Origin: Amycolatopsis thermoflava N1165
GTDB taxonomy: Bacteria > Actinomycetota > Actinomycetes > Mycobacteriales > Pseudonocardiaceae
Length of the DNA stretch: 64,000 nucleotides
NCBI RefSeq assembly: GCF_000473265.1
Contig: NZ_KI421511.1
Coordinates: forward strand, 310,001 to 374,000
Direction: 5' to 3'
The notes beneath the pieces were generated by a model. The model made no database searches. It was not told where the DNA came from and saw only the letters and a list, made by a program, of their open reading frames with translations. The position numbers and the translations under genes were made by a program. This document shows positions 34,477 through 42,789 of the stretch, in pieces. The stretch's first letter is position 1. Every line of letters starts with the position of its first letter.

Positions 34477-35547
34477 ATGCTCGCCGACGCCCACGCCCAC
34501 CTGCTGCCCCGCGACTACCCGGCCGACGCCCCGGAGTGCTTCCCGCGCATGACGCCCGTCGACGGCGACACCGCCCGTGAGCTGCTGTTCGGGTCGCTGC
34601 GGTTCCGCGCCCGGGACGCGTTCTTCGACGCCGAGCGCCGGATCGAGGAGATGGCCGCGTCCGGGGTGGACTTCGAGGTGCTCACCCCGATGCCGCCACT
34701 GCTGCGCTACGACCTGCCCCTCGCCGACGGGCTCGCGCTCGCCCGGCACGTCAACGAGTTCACCGCGCAGCTGTGCGCCACCGACCCCGCGCGGTTCGCC
34801 GGGTTCGGGATGGTGCCGATGCAGGACCCGGACACCGCGGCCGCCGAGCTGACCGCTGTCGCCGAGGCCGGGCTGCGTGGCGTGGAGATCGCGTCCAACG
34901 TGCTCGGCGCCTCGATCGGCGACGAACGGTTCCTGCCGTTCTTCGCCGAGGCCGAGCGGCTGGACCTGCCCGTGTTCGTGCACGCCATGCCCGCCCCGAT
35001 GGACCGCCTGCCGGCGTCCGCGACGGGCACCTACGTGGTCGGCATCGAGGGCGCGCTCGCGGCGGCCTCGCTGATCAGCGGCGGCACCGCGGCCAAGTGC
35101 CCCGGCCTGCGGATCTCCTTCAGCCACGCCGCGGGCGGCTTCCCGCTGATGGTGACCCGGGCCCAGTACTTCTGGAGCGGCACCTGGAACGAGGAGCCCC
35201 CGGTGCGGGAGCGGGCGATCATGCCCGACGACGGCCCGTCGCCGTTGGAGTACGCCCGCCGGTTCTACTACGACTCGATGGTGTTCGACGTCCGCGCCCT
35301 GCGCTACCTGGTGGACCTGCTCGGCGCCGACCGGCTGCTGATCGGCTCCGACTTCCCGGCCATGCCGCGCGAGGAACCGGCCGGCCGCACCGCCCGCCTG
35401 CTCGGGCTCCCCGCCGAGCAGGAAGCGGACCTGTTGTGGCGCAACGCGTTCCGGTGGCTCGGCATCGACCCGCCCGTCCGGAGTAGGACATCTGTCGCGG
35501 ATCACTTGCGTGCGGGCGCTTGCGCTGGTGAGACTGGGGGCCGCTGA
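34477..35547 (+). CDS. ACMSD-like amidohydrolase
   Basis: This 356-residue protein has an intact metal motif, LADAHAHLLPRDY, then VFVHAMPAPM, SHAAGGFP and a terminal GSDFPAM aspartate. This is the ACMSD/2-amino-3-carboxymuconate decarboxylase-like subfamily, whose members decarboxylate or hydrate ring-derived acids. The GAGGAG site and ATG at 34477 are clear. The C-terminal tail after RWLGID is unlike the family, so the last 25 residues may come from a read-through extension. A role in decarboxylation is inferred. Confidence 0.75.
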   Translation: MLADAHAHLLPRDYPADAPECFPRMTPVDGDTARELLFGSLRFRARDAFFDAERRIEEMAASGVDFEVLTPMPPLLRYDLPLADGLALARHVNEFTAQLCATDPARFAGFGMVPMQDPDTAAAELTAVAEAGLRGVEIASNVLGASIGDERFLPFFAEAERLDLPVFVHAMPAPMDRLPASATGTYVVGIEGALAAASLISGGTAAKCPGLRISFSHAAGGFPLMVTRAQYFWSGTWNEEPPVRERAIMPDDGPSPLEYARRFYYDSMVFDVRALRYLVDLLGADRLLIGSDFPAMPREEPAGRTARLLGLPAEQEADLLWRNAFRWLGIDPPVRSRTSVADHLRAGACAGETGGR

Positions 35548-35562
35548 ACGAAGGGGTCCAGC

Positions 35563-36738
35563 TTGACCGAACTGACGAGCGCCTGCCACCACGGTGCGCG
35601 GACGGCCGGGGACGGGCAACGCCGGCTCGCCGCGATCGCCCGCGCCGCCTCAAGCGTGGCCGACGCGGCCTCGCTCAGCGTGACGCTCGACGTCGTGGCG
35701 CGGGAGGTGGTGCAGGCCACGCACATCGCGGCCGTGCAGATCCTGCGCGTCGAGGGCGGCACCATGCGGGTCGTCGGCAAGGCCGGGTTCACCGACGCCG
35801 ACGACTTCACCGAACGCCTGGAGGAGTGCCGCAAGCTGGGCGCCCGGCTGATGTTCGTCGAAGCGTTCCAGGCCCAGAAGCGGATCGTCGTGCCGCACCG
35901 CAAGGCCGCGGTGCTGGCCGATCCCGCGTGGGGGCCGCTGCACGCGATCATGGGCGCACCCGACTGGGACACCTTCGCCGCGGTCCCGCTCGTGGTGCGC
36001 GGCCGCGCGGTCGGCGTGCTCAACGCCTTCTACTCGCCGGGCGAGGACCCGGCGGGGGAGATGCTGGAGTTCCTCGAGGCCATGGCCGACCAGGCCGCGA
36101 TGGCCGTCGACTCGGCCGACCTGCTGGCCCGCTCCCGGCAGGAGGCGCGGCTGGAGGAGCGGGCCCGGCTGGCGCGCGAACTGCACGACTCGGTGGTGCA
36201 GCAGGTGTTCTCGATGCGGATGCAGGCCAAGGCGCTGCGCGCGCACGCCGGCGACGGCAAGGTGCGCGACATCGCCGACGAACTGCTCGACCTGGCCCAG
36301 CAGGCCCTGGCCGACCTGCGCGGCCTGGTGCTGCAGCTGCACCCGCTGGAACTGGCCGGGCGCGGGCTCGGCGAGGCGGTGCGGACGCTGGCCGAGTCGG
36401 TGCAGGCGTCCTCCGGCGTGAAGATCCGGTTCTGGTCGGGCGAGCAGCCGGAACTGCCCGCCGAGCAGGCCGAGGACGTGTTCCGGATCGTGCAGGAGGG
36501 CCTGCACAACGTCGTCAAGCACGCCCAGGCGACCACCGCGGTGGTCAGCGTGTCCAGGGCGGGCGGGGAACTGGTGGTCGAGATCTGCGACGACGGGATC
36601 GGGCTGACCGGGCCGGCCGCGGGCGGGCTCGGCGTGGTGTCCATGCGGGAACGAGCCCAGCGCTGGAGGGGAACGATGGAGATCGGCAACACCGCCGCCG
36701 GGTGCCGGGTCAGGGTGCGGATGCCATGCCCGCGGTGA
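35563..36738 (+). CDS. GAF-domain sensor histidine kinase (NarX/HisKA_3 type)
   Basis: The 391-residue kinase has a GAF domain at about residues 25-185, with no transmembrane helix. HisKA_3 follows with the phosphorylated His208 in LARELHDSVVQQ, then a HATPase region with EGLHNVVKHAQA and CDDGIGL. It probably senses a cytoplasmic ligand or redox state. The start is TTG at 35563, with AAGGGG upstream. It overlaps the response-regulator gene and sits behind the catabolic run, which it may regulate. Confidence 0.85.
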   Translation: MTELTSACHHGARTAGDGQRRLAAIARAASSVADAASLSVTLDVVAREVVQATHIAAVQILRVEGGTMRVVGKAGFTDADDFTERLEECRKLGARLMFVEAFQAQKRIVVPHRKAAVLADPAWGPLHAIMGAPDWDTFAAVPLVVRGRAVGVLNAFYSPGEDPAGEMLEFLEAMADQAAMAVDSADLLARSRQEARLEERARLARELHDSVVQQVFSMRMQAKALRAHAGDGKVRDIADELLDLAQQALADLRGLVLQLHPLELAGRGLGEAVRTLAESVQASSGVKIRFWSGEQPELPAEQAEDVFRIVQEGLHNVVKHAQATTAVVSVSRAGGELVVEICDDGIGLTGPAAGGLGVVSMRERAQRWRGTMEIGNTAAGCRVRVRMPCPR

Positions 36739-37391
36739 CCGGCGTGATCGGGGTGCTGGTGGTCGACGACCACGCCGTGGTGCGGCGCGGCATCGCGGCC
36801 TACCTGGAAAGCGCCGAAGGCATCGAAGTGGTCGCCGAAGCCGCCGACGGCGAACGGGCGCTGGCGGAACTCGCGCGGCTGGCCGCGCAGGGCGAGCTGC
36901 CGCAGGTCGTGCTGATGGACGTGCTGATGCCCAAGGTGGACGGCATCACCGCGCTCAAGGCGATCGCGGCGAAGTACCCGGGCGTGCGGGTGGTGGTGCT
37001 GACCAGCTTCGGCGAGACCGAGCGGGTGCACGTGGCGCTGCAGGCCGGTGCGGCCGGGTACCTGCTCAAGGACGCCGACCCGGACGAGGTCGCGGCCGCG
37101 ATCCGGTCCGCGGCGCGCGGCGAGGTGCACCTGGACCCGGCCGTGGCGGCCCGGTTGACGCGGCAGCTGGTGTCGCCGCCGATGGGGCTGGCGGCGCTCA
37201 CCGCACGCGAGCGGACGATCCTGGCGCTGGTCGCGAAGGGGCTGTCCAACCGGCAGATCGCGACGAAGCTGTCCATCAGCGAACGGACGGCGCGCACGCA
37301 CGTGAGCCACGTGCTGACCAAGCTGCAGTTGCCGTCGCGGACGCAGGCCGCGTTGTTCGCCATCCGCGAGGGGCTGATCGACGCGGGTTGA
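36726..37391 (+). CDS. NarL/LuxR-family response regulator
   Basis: This 221-residue regulator has a receiver with acidic pocket VVDDH, phosphoacceptor Asp65 in VVLMDVLMP, and KD(A)DPDEV after it. A LuxR-type helix-turn-helix lies at about residues 155-215, with LTARERTILALVAKGLSNRQ. The recognition helix, ISERTARTHVSHVL, differs from DosR at its lysine contacts. It overlaps the kinase gene by 13 bases and is surely its partner. The ATG at 36726 gives the canonical N-terminus. Confidence 0.9.
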   Translation: MPAVTGVIGVLVVDDHAVVRRGIAAYLESAEGIEVVAEAADGERALAELARLAAQGELPQVVLMDVLMPKVDGITALKAIAAKYPGVRVVVLTSFGETERVHVALQAGAAGYLLKDADPDEVAAAIRSAARGEVHLDPAVAARLTRQLVSPPMGLAALTARERTILALVAKGLSNRQIATKLSISERTARTHVSHVLTKLQLPSRTQAALFAIREGLIDAG

Positions 37392-37468
37392 TCGACGTGG
37401 GTTGATCGCTCGTGGCGAACTCGCCACGCTCAGGGCGAACACGCCTGTCCGGAAGTGGTTGTACCGCC

Positions 37469-37480
37469 TACGTTCGGGGC
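37469..37480 (+). promoter_or_regulatory. -10 box for leaderless clpP transcript
   Basis: TACGTT at 37469-37474 lies six bases before the ATG at 37481, and no ribosome site is present. It supports this start rather than the in-frame ATG at 37412. Confidence 0.45.
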
Positions 37481-38077
37481 ATGACCCTGCGAATTCTTCC
37501 GTCGGCCAACGCGTCGGCCTCTTTGGACGATTCGGTGTTCGAGCAGCTGCTGCGCGACCGCATCGTGTTCCTCGGCTCGGAGGTGACCGACGCGGTCGCC
37601 AACCGGATCACCGCGCAGCTGTTGCTGCTGGCGGCCGAGGATCCACGCAAGGACATCACCTTCTACATCAACTCGCCGGGCGGATCGGTGACCGCGGGCA
37701 TGGCGATCTACGACACGATGCGCTTGATCCAACCCGACGTCTCCACGTGGGGCCTGGGTTTCGTGGCGTCGATGGGCCAGTTCCTGCTGTCCTCGGGCAC
37801 GCCCGGAAAGCGCTATCTGCTACCGAACACCCGCGTGGTGATGCACCAGCCGTCGGCGGGCATCGGCGGCGCGGCCACCGACATCGCGATCCAGGCGGAG
37901 GTGTTCGGCCGCATGAAGCGCCGCCTCGCGGAGATCACGGCGCGCCAGACGGGCCAGCCGGTGGAGCGCATCGTGGCCGACGCCGACCGCGACCGCTGGT
38001 TCGACGCCGAGGAGGCGCTCGCCTACGGGTTCGTGGACCACATCGTGGGCGCGGACGAGGACGCGGTCAGCGCATAG
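37481..38077 (+). CDS. clpP: ClpP-family serine protease paralogue
   Basis: The 198-residue protein has the ClpP fold with [18 protein letters not shown]. The complete triad is Ser97 in FVASMGQF, His122 in VMHQPSAG, and Asp171 in DADRDRWF. The length matches ClpP. The usual GQAASMG is [10 protein letters not shown] here, as in accessory ClpP paralogues. It would form a proteolytic chamber working with a Clp ATPase. No clpX, clpC or second clpP is adjacent, so it is a lone paralogue beside the two-component system. Confidence 0.9.
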   Translation: MTLRILPSANASASLDDSVFEQLLRDRIVFLGSEVTDAVANRITAQLLLLAAEDPRKDITFYINSPGGSVTAGMAIYDTMRLIQPDVSTWGLGFVASMGQFLLSSGTPGKRYLLPNTRVVMHQPSAGIGGAATDIAIQAEVFGRMKRRLAEITARQTGQPVERIVADADRDRWFDAEEALAYGFVDHIVGADEDAVSA

Positions 38078-38085
38078 GCCGCGCG

Positions 38086-38134
38086 AGCCGCCACCCGGCA
38101 CCGCGCAGGCACCGGCCGGGTGCGGGTGGCGGCT
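38086..38134 (+). terminator. Hairpin after clpP
   Basis: AGCCGCCACCCG (38086-38097) and CGGGTGGCGGCT (38123-38134) pair perfectly with a 25-nt loop, starting nine bases after the stop. Confidence 0.55.
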
Positions 38135-38397
38135 GGGACGGTGCGGGCATTGGCCCGCGAACACGCGGGCACCAACCCGCAACGTGCGGGCGCGGCGCGG
38201 GCGGCGGTTGGGAACGTGCCGGGCGGTGCCGGGACCGCGCGGGCGATGCCGGCCGGTGCCCGCAGCGCGGCTAGGCCCGGCCGCGGCCGTTGAGGGACCG
38301 AAGTCCCCGCCGTCGGGCCCCTTGTGCTCTGCCCCGCGCGGCCGCGTCCGGGAACAGTGGAGAGGGCAAGCACTCCAGCCCGTCCCGGGAGAACCAC
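38135..38397. other. GC-rich intergenic stretch before the nitroreductase genes
   Basis: This stretch is an irregular repeat-like succession of GCGGGC and GCCGG words. It contains the DosR-like palindrome at 38294-38307. No coding frame is supported. An ATG at 38290 is in frame with the nitroreductase, but the 36 added residues are arginine/proline-rich and unlike the family. Confidence 0.4.
38294..38307. promoter_or_regulatory. DosR-like palindrome
   Basis: GGGACCGAAGTCCC is a perfect GGGAC-N4-GTCCC palindrome. It matches the core of the DosR/DevR box of mycobacteria, which lies before hypoxia-induced genes including Acg-type nitroreductases. It lies about 90 bp upstream of the nitroreductase start. 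Confidence 0.6.
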
Positions 38398-39345
38398 ATG
38401 TCCGTGATCCGCTCCGCCCTCGAAGCGGCGGTGCGCGCGCCGTCGCCGCACAACTCCCAGCCCTGGCGGTTCGAGGTCGCCGGCGACCGGATCGACGTCT
38501 TCCTCGACGGCGACCGCGTTCTCCAGGCAGCCGACCCCGACGGCCGCGAGGCGCGGCTGTCCTGCGGGGCCGCGATCCTCAACCTGCGTGTCGCGATCCG
38601 GGCCGCCGGGCGGACGCCCGTCGTGGAGCTCCACTCCGATCCGGTGCGGCTGGCCACGGTGCGCGTCGGCGGCCCGCGGGCACCCGGCGTCGAAGACCAG
38701 GCGCTGGCCAGGGCGGTCGCCTACCGCCGCAGCAACCGGCGCCCCTTCACCGAACGCACCGTGCCCCCGCACGTGCGGGAGGCGCTGGTGCGGGCCGCGA
38801 TCGCCGAAGGCGCCGAACTCACCCTGGTGCGTGAGCCGGGCCTCACCGGTGAACTCGCCATGCTGCTGCGCCGCGCGGAGCGGACCCAGCGCGCCGACCC
38901 GCGGTTCCAGGACGAACTGGCCCGCTGGACCGTCACCGAGGGCGCCCGCGACGACGGCGTGCCGCTGGTGGCCGGTGGTCCGCGCGCCGAACCCGGCACC
39001 CAGCTCGCGCTGCGCCGCTTCGGCGGGGGCGGCGGCGAGCGGCCCTACGAGCGCACCCCGCTGCTCGCCGTGCTGTCCTCCTACACCGACGTGCCGCTGG
39101 CGCAGATGCGCACCGGCCAGGCGCTGCAACGCGTGCTGCTCACCGCAACCACCGCCGGGGTGAGCGTGTCGTTCCTGTCCCAGGCGGTCGAGGTCCCGGC
39201 GACGCGGGCCGGCCTGCGCCGCCTGCTCAGGCGGCCCACCCACCCGCAGGCCGTGCTGCGCTTCGGCTACGGCTTCAGCGCGCCGGCCACCCCGCGCCGC
39301 TCGGTGGACCAGGTGACGCAGCACCTCGCGGAAGCCCCGTCGTGA
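38398..39345 (+). CDS. Acg-family FMN-binding nitroreductase-like protein
   Basis: The 315-residue protein has the Acg opening APSPHNSQPWRF, RLSCGAAILNLR, and a late PQAVLRFGYG. These are marks of the DosR-regulon nitroreductase-like proteins Rv2032/Rv3131 of mycobacteria. Such proteins bind FMN but may store it rather than reduce nitro groups. The ATG at 38398 gives the normal family start. A DosR-like box stands upstream and a second related gene follows with a four-base overlap, so induction by low oxygen or NO is a reasonable guess. Confidence 0.8.
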   Translation: MSVIRSALEAAVRAPSPHNSQPWRFEVAGDRIDVFLDGDRVLQAADPDGREARLSCGAAILNLRVAIRAAGRTPVVELHSDPVRLATVRVGGPRAPGVEDQALARAVAYRRSNRRPFTERTVPPHVREALVRAAIAEGAELTLVREPGLTGELAMLLRRAERTQRADPRFQDELARWTVTEGARDDGVPLVAGGPRAEPGTQLALRRFGGGGGERPYERTPLLAVLSSYTDVPLAQMRTGQALQRVLLTATTAGVSVSFLSQAVEVPATRAGLRRLLRRPTHPQAVLRFGYGFSAPATPRRSVDQVTQHLAEAPS

Positions 39346-40256
39346 CCTGGACGGCGGCCGAGCTGGGCGTGCTGGCCAGGGCCGTCGCGCAGGCGCCGTC
39401 GGTGCACAACTCGCAGCCGTGGGCCCTCGTGCCCGGCGACGACGTGATCGAACTCCGGGAACGGACCGAGGTCGAGCTGCCCCGGCACGACCCGGAGGGC
39501 CGCGACCGGCTGATGTCCTGCGGGGCCGCGCTGGTGAACCTGCGGCTCGCGCTCTCGGTGCTCGGCAGACGCCCGCGGGTCACGCTCCTGCCCCGCCCCG
39601 ACGTCGTCGCCGAGGTCCGCACGCCCGCCCGCGGCGAGCCCAGCCCGTCCGAACTCGGCCGGTACTCGGCGATCTACCGGCGCAGCAGCTACCGCGCCCC
39701 GTTCGCCCTGCACCCGGTCCCGGCGCCGGTGCTGCGGGAACTGGCGCACGCGGCGGTCGCGCCCGGCGCCGGGGCGCGGCTGGTCGAACCACGCACCGAG
39801 TCCGGCGCGCTGGCCGAACTGCTCGGCCATGCGGGACTCGTGCTCCGGGACGACCGGGCCTACCAGCGCGAGCTGACGGCGTGGACCGCGCAGTTCCGCC
39901 AGGTGCCCGCGGCGGCGACCACGCTGCCCTGGTCCGGCCTGGTCCGCGCCGACACCCGCCTGCCCGACCCGGTCACGCTGGCCGAACGGATCGCCGCCGA
40001 GTCGATGCTCGTCGTCCTCACCGACGACGACACCCGCCGCGACCACGTGCTCGCCGGCACCGCGCTGCAGGAGACCTGGCTGGCCGCGATCACCCACGGC
40101 CTCGCCGGATCGGTGCTGACCCAGCCGCTGCACCTGCACGAGGTGCGCGCCGGGCTGATCGAGCGCCTCGCCCTGCCGGGCCGGCCGCAGGCGCTGCTGC
40201 GCTTCGGCCACCCGGTCACCGCGGCGCCGCCGGCTGCTCGTTCCGCACGCAGGTGA
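39342..40256 (+). CDS. Second Acg-family nitroreductase-like protein
   Basis: This 304-residue product repeats the family features: APSVHNSQPWALV, LMSCGAALVNLRLALSVLG, and QALLRFGHPV at the end. It is clearly homologous to the previous gene but divergent, so an old duplication is likely. The GTG start overlaps the preceding stop codon. Both proteins would be made together and could form a heterodimer; Acg-type proteins are thought to dimerise within or between chains. Confidence 0.8.
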   Translation: MTWTAAELGVLARAVAQAPSVHNSQPWALVPGDDVIELRERTEVELPRHDPEGRDRLMSCGAALVNLRLALSVLGRRPRVTLLPRPDVVAEVRTPARGEPSPSELGRYSAIYRRSSYRAPFALHPVPAPVLRELAHAAVAPGAGARLVEPRTESGALAELLGHAGLVLRDDRAYQRELTAWTAQFRQVPAAATTLPWSGLVRADTRLPDPVTLAERIAAESMLVVLTDDDTRRDHVLAGTALQETWLAAITHGLAGSVLTQPLHLHEVRAGLIERLALPGRPQALLRFGHPVTAAPPAARSARR

Positions 40257-40270
40257 GCGTTACCGGCGGG

Positions 40271-40282
40271 TAGGGTGGCGTC
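40271..40282 (+). promoter_or_regulatory. -10 box for a leaderless transcript
   Basis: TAGGGT at 40271-40276 is six bases before the ATG at 40283. There is no Shine-Dalgarno sequence. Confidence 0.4.
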
Positions 40283-40909
40283 ATGGGTGTCGCCGCCGAG
40301 GAACGACGTCAGTTGAGCCGCCTGCTGGACGAGACCGGGCCGGACGCGCCCACCCTGTGCGAGGGGTGGCTGACCCGCGACCTCGCCGCGCACCTCGTCG
40401 TGCGGGAGAGCCGTCCCGACGCCGCGCTGGGCATCCTCCTGCCGCCGCTGGCCGGGCACACCCGGCGCGTGCAGGACGGCATCGCCGCGCAGCCGTGGTC
40501 CCGGCTGGTCGAGCGGGTGCGCCGCGGCCCCGCCTGGTACTGGCCCACCTCGATCGGCAGGCTCGACGAGCTCACCAACACCGCCGAGTTCCTCGTCCAC
40601 CACGAGGACGTGCGCCGCGGACGGCCGGGCTGGGAACCGCGCCCCGCCGACCCCGCCCGCGACGCGGCCGCCTGGCGCGCCGCCCGCGGCGCGGCGAAGC
40701 TCAACCTCCGACGCGTGCCCGTCGGCGTCACCCTGCGCACCACCGACGGCCGCGAAGCCACCGTGCGCGGCGGCGCCGAGCAGGTCACCGTCACCGGCGA
40801 CCCGGTGGAACTCCTGCTGTTCGTCTTCGGCCGGGACGCCGTGCGCGTCGAATTCGAAGGCGACTCCACCGCCGTCGCGAAGCTCATGGAAGTCGGCCGC
40901 GGGATCTGA
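40283..40909 (+). CDS. TIGR03085-like metal-binding protein (mycothiol/DinB-type fold)
   Basis: The 208-residue protein begins with ERRQLSRLLDETGPDAPTL and CEGWLTRDLAAHLVVRE, the pattern of the mycothiol-dependent maleylpyruvate-isomerase N-terminal/DinB family. A histidine in AEFLVHHEDVRR is a probable metal ligand. TIGR03085 proteins are confined to actinobacteria, and their substrate is unknown. The C-terminal part contains a beta-rich domain ending AKLMEVGRGI. It stands alone behind its own apparent promoter. Confidence 0.75.
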   Translation: MGVAAEERRQLSRLLDETGPDAPTLCEGWLTRDLAAHLVVRESRPDAALGILLPPLAGHTRRVQDGIAAQPWSRLVERVRRGPAWYWPTSIGRLDELTNTAEFLVHHEDVRRGRPGWEPRPADPARDAAAWRAARGAAKLNLRRVPVGVTLRTTDGREATVRGGAEQVTVTGDPVELLLFVFGRDAVRVEFEGDSTAVAKLMEVGRGI

Positions 40910-40975
40910 GCCAGCGGAGGCGCCCCCGCCGGTCGCCAATTTCGCGATTTCGCGGACCGTCAGTAGCAAGTCGAG

Positions 40976-40987
40976 TACGGTGAGCGC
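40976..40987 (+). promoter_or_regulatory. -10 box for a leaderless transcript
   Basis: TACGGT at 40976-40981 is six bases before the GTG at 40988, which supports this start codon. Confidence 0.4.
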
Positions 40988-41629
40988 GTGACCGAGGCTG
41001 AGCGAGTGGTCCGCACCGTGCACGAAGCCCTCGGCCGGGCTCTGGATCAACTGCGCCGCGAGGGGACGAGAACGAAGCCGGACGCCGCAGAGCCGGAAGG
41101 CGCACGGGCCGCGCTGAAGGTGGTGGTGGACGAGCTCGACGCCAGTGTGGCACCCGTGATGACCGCGTGGGCGGAAATGGTGCTCCGCGGCGCCGACGCC
41201 CATCCGCGCATCGCCCCCTACTACCCGCGAGTCGCGTTGGCGGCGTTCCTCGAGGGCCGCCGGGTCGCGAACGCGTCCTTCACCACGCACACCAGCACGG
41301 GAGTCGAGGTGCTGCTCGCCGTGTCCAAGGAGCAGCTCGACGTCACCGTCGCGACGCTCGACGAGCCTCCGCCCGCGCCCCGTGCCCTGCCGGAGGGGCG
41401 GATCGGCGCGCGCCCTTCGGCCGGCCCGCGGTTCTACGAAGATCCCGCCGAACAGCGGCGGCAGGCGCTCTTGGACGGGTTGTACGAGCGCGCCCTCCCG
41501 TTGGCCCAGGAGGTCGTGGCGCAATCCGCTGCCGCGGCGTCACCGGAGACGGGCGTCCCCGGGCCCTACGACGATGTGCGCGAGCCGTGGTTCCGCCGCG
41601 CCTTCGCGTCGCGGCGGCGACGCGGGTAG
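40988..41629 (+). CDS. Hypothetical protein, helical
   Basis: I do not recognise this 213-residue protein. It is mostly helical, with no signal or membrane segment. It contains PYYPRVALAAFLEGRRVANA in the middle and a proline-rich linker before a C-terminal helix EQRRQALLDGLYERALP. The GTG start fits a leaderless promoter. The next gene begins three bases after its stop and encodes a membrane protein, so the pair is one operon and probably one functional unit. Confidence 0.6.
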   Translation: MTEAERVVRTVHEALGRALDQLRREGTRTKPDAAEPEGARAALKVVVDELDASVAPVMTAWAEMVLRGADAHPRIAPYYPRVALAAFLEGRRVANASFTTHTSTGVEVLLAVSKEQLDVTVATLDEPPPAPRALPEGRIGARPSAGPRFYEDPAEQRRQALLDGLYERALPLAQEVVAQSAAAASPETGVPGPYDDVREPWFRRAFASRRRRG

Positions 41630-41632
41630 CCA

Positions 41633-42700
41633 GTGACCGGGATATTCCAGAGTGCCCTGGGCGGCGGGCGCGCGTTGCTGGTCGGCTGGGTCCTGCCCAG
41701 CCTGATCAACGTACTGATCCTCGGGTTCGCCGTGGTGCCGGAACTGAGCAGGTTCGACGCGCTCGGCGCCCAGGCGGCCCGCTCCGTGATCTTCGGTCTG
41801 GTCGCCACCGCGGTGCTCGGCCTGGTCCTGGCCGCCCTGCAAACCCCGCTCTACCGCGTCCTCGAAGGCTACCTCGGCTGGCCCAACTGGCTTGCCCGGG
41901 TTCGCCGCAGGCGGCACCTGGCCCGCAAGCACCTGCTGCGCAACCGCCTCGATGCCGCGTCACTGGCCGGGCGGGAACGAGCGGGCCACCTGACCGACGA
42001 CGAGCGGGCCGCACTGAAGGCCTTCCGGGCCCACCCGGTCATCAGCCGCCACCTCGCGCGGGATCTCCGCAAGGGCCCGGTCTGGTTCGCGGTGCTGGAC
42101 GAGCGGTTGCACCGGTACCCGCTGGACGACGGGCAGGTCGCGCCGACCCGGCTCGGCAACGCGATCCGGCGTTTCGAGGAGTACGGGTACGACCGGTACC
42201 GGCTCGACTCGCAGGTGCTGTGGTTCGAACTCAACGCCGCCGTCCCCGAACCGGTGCGCAAGCAGACCGACGAGGCCCGGATGAGCGTCGACTTCTTCAT
42301 CTGCCTGCTCTACGGCCACCTGGTCGTCGCCGAGGCCGCCGCCATCGACCTCGCCATGGGCGCCGCACGTCCTTGGCTGGTGGTGGCCACCATGGTCGGT
42401 CTGCTGCCGCTGACGGTGATCTGGTACCGCCTGGCCGTCGTGGCCACCGACGAATGGGCAGGCGCGGTCCGGGCGATGGTCAACCTCGGCAGGCAACCCC
42501 TGGCCACCGCACTCGCGCTCACGCTTCCCAGGACGCTCGACGAGGAACGCGCCATGTGGCGGGTGCTGGGTGAGCTCGTCAGCTCCGGGTTCCGGCCGGG
42601 CCTGGACGCGCTGGACGCCTACCGGGCCGATCCCGGGGACGCGGAGGATGCGCCGGCACCCACCCCGCCGGCAGCCGGTGAGGGCAGCCAGCCGGCCTGA
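41633..42700 (+). CDS. Hypothetical membrane protein paired with the preceding gene
   Basis: The 355-residue protein has two N-terminal hydrophobic helices (LVGWVLPSLINVLILGFAVV and SVIFGLVATAVLGLVLAAL). A soluble, basic 140-residue middle is followed by two more helices around FFICLLYGHLVVA and LVVATMVGLLPLTVIWYRL. The C-terminal tail is acidic and proline-rich. No family was recognised. The segment between helix pairs, with PLYRVLEGYLGWPN, looks conserved. The GTG start is three bases after the partner's stop. Confidence 0.6.
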   Translation: MTGIFQSALGGGRALLVGWVLPSLINVLILGFAVVPELSRFDALGAQAARSVIFGLVATAVLGLVLAALQTPLYRVLEGYLGWPNWLARVRRRRHLARKHLLRNRLDAASLAGRERAGHLTDDERAALKAFRAHPVISRHLARDLRKGPVWFAVLDERLHRYPLDDGQVAPTRLGNAIRRFEEYGYDRYRLDSQVLWFELNAAVPEPVRKQTDEARMSVDFFICLLYGHLVVAEAAAIDLAMGAARPWLVVATMVGLLPLTVIWYRLAVVATDEWAGAVRAMVNLGRQPLATALALTLPRTLDEERAMWRVLGELVSSGFRPGLDALDAYRADPGDAEDAPAPTPPAAGEGSQPA

Positions 42701-42789
42701 GCCCCGGTCTTTCGGCCCTAGCCACCGCCACGGCCGAGGACGACCCTGGAAGGTTCCGGGCACCACCAGCACTTCCCAGGGAGGGTTCC

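Noticed and set aside
35563-37391. Calling the kinase/regulator pair DosS/DosR because a DosR-like box is nearby
   Set aside because: The kinase has one GAF domain rather than two, and the regulator's recognition helix lacks the DosR lysine/asparagine contacts I recall.
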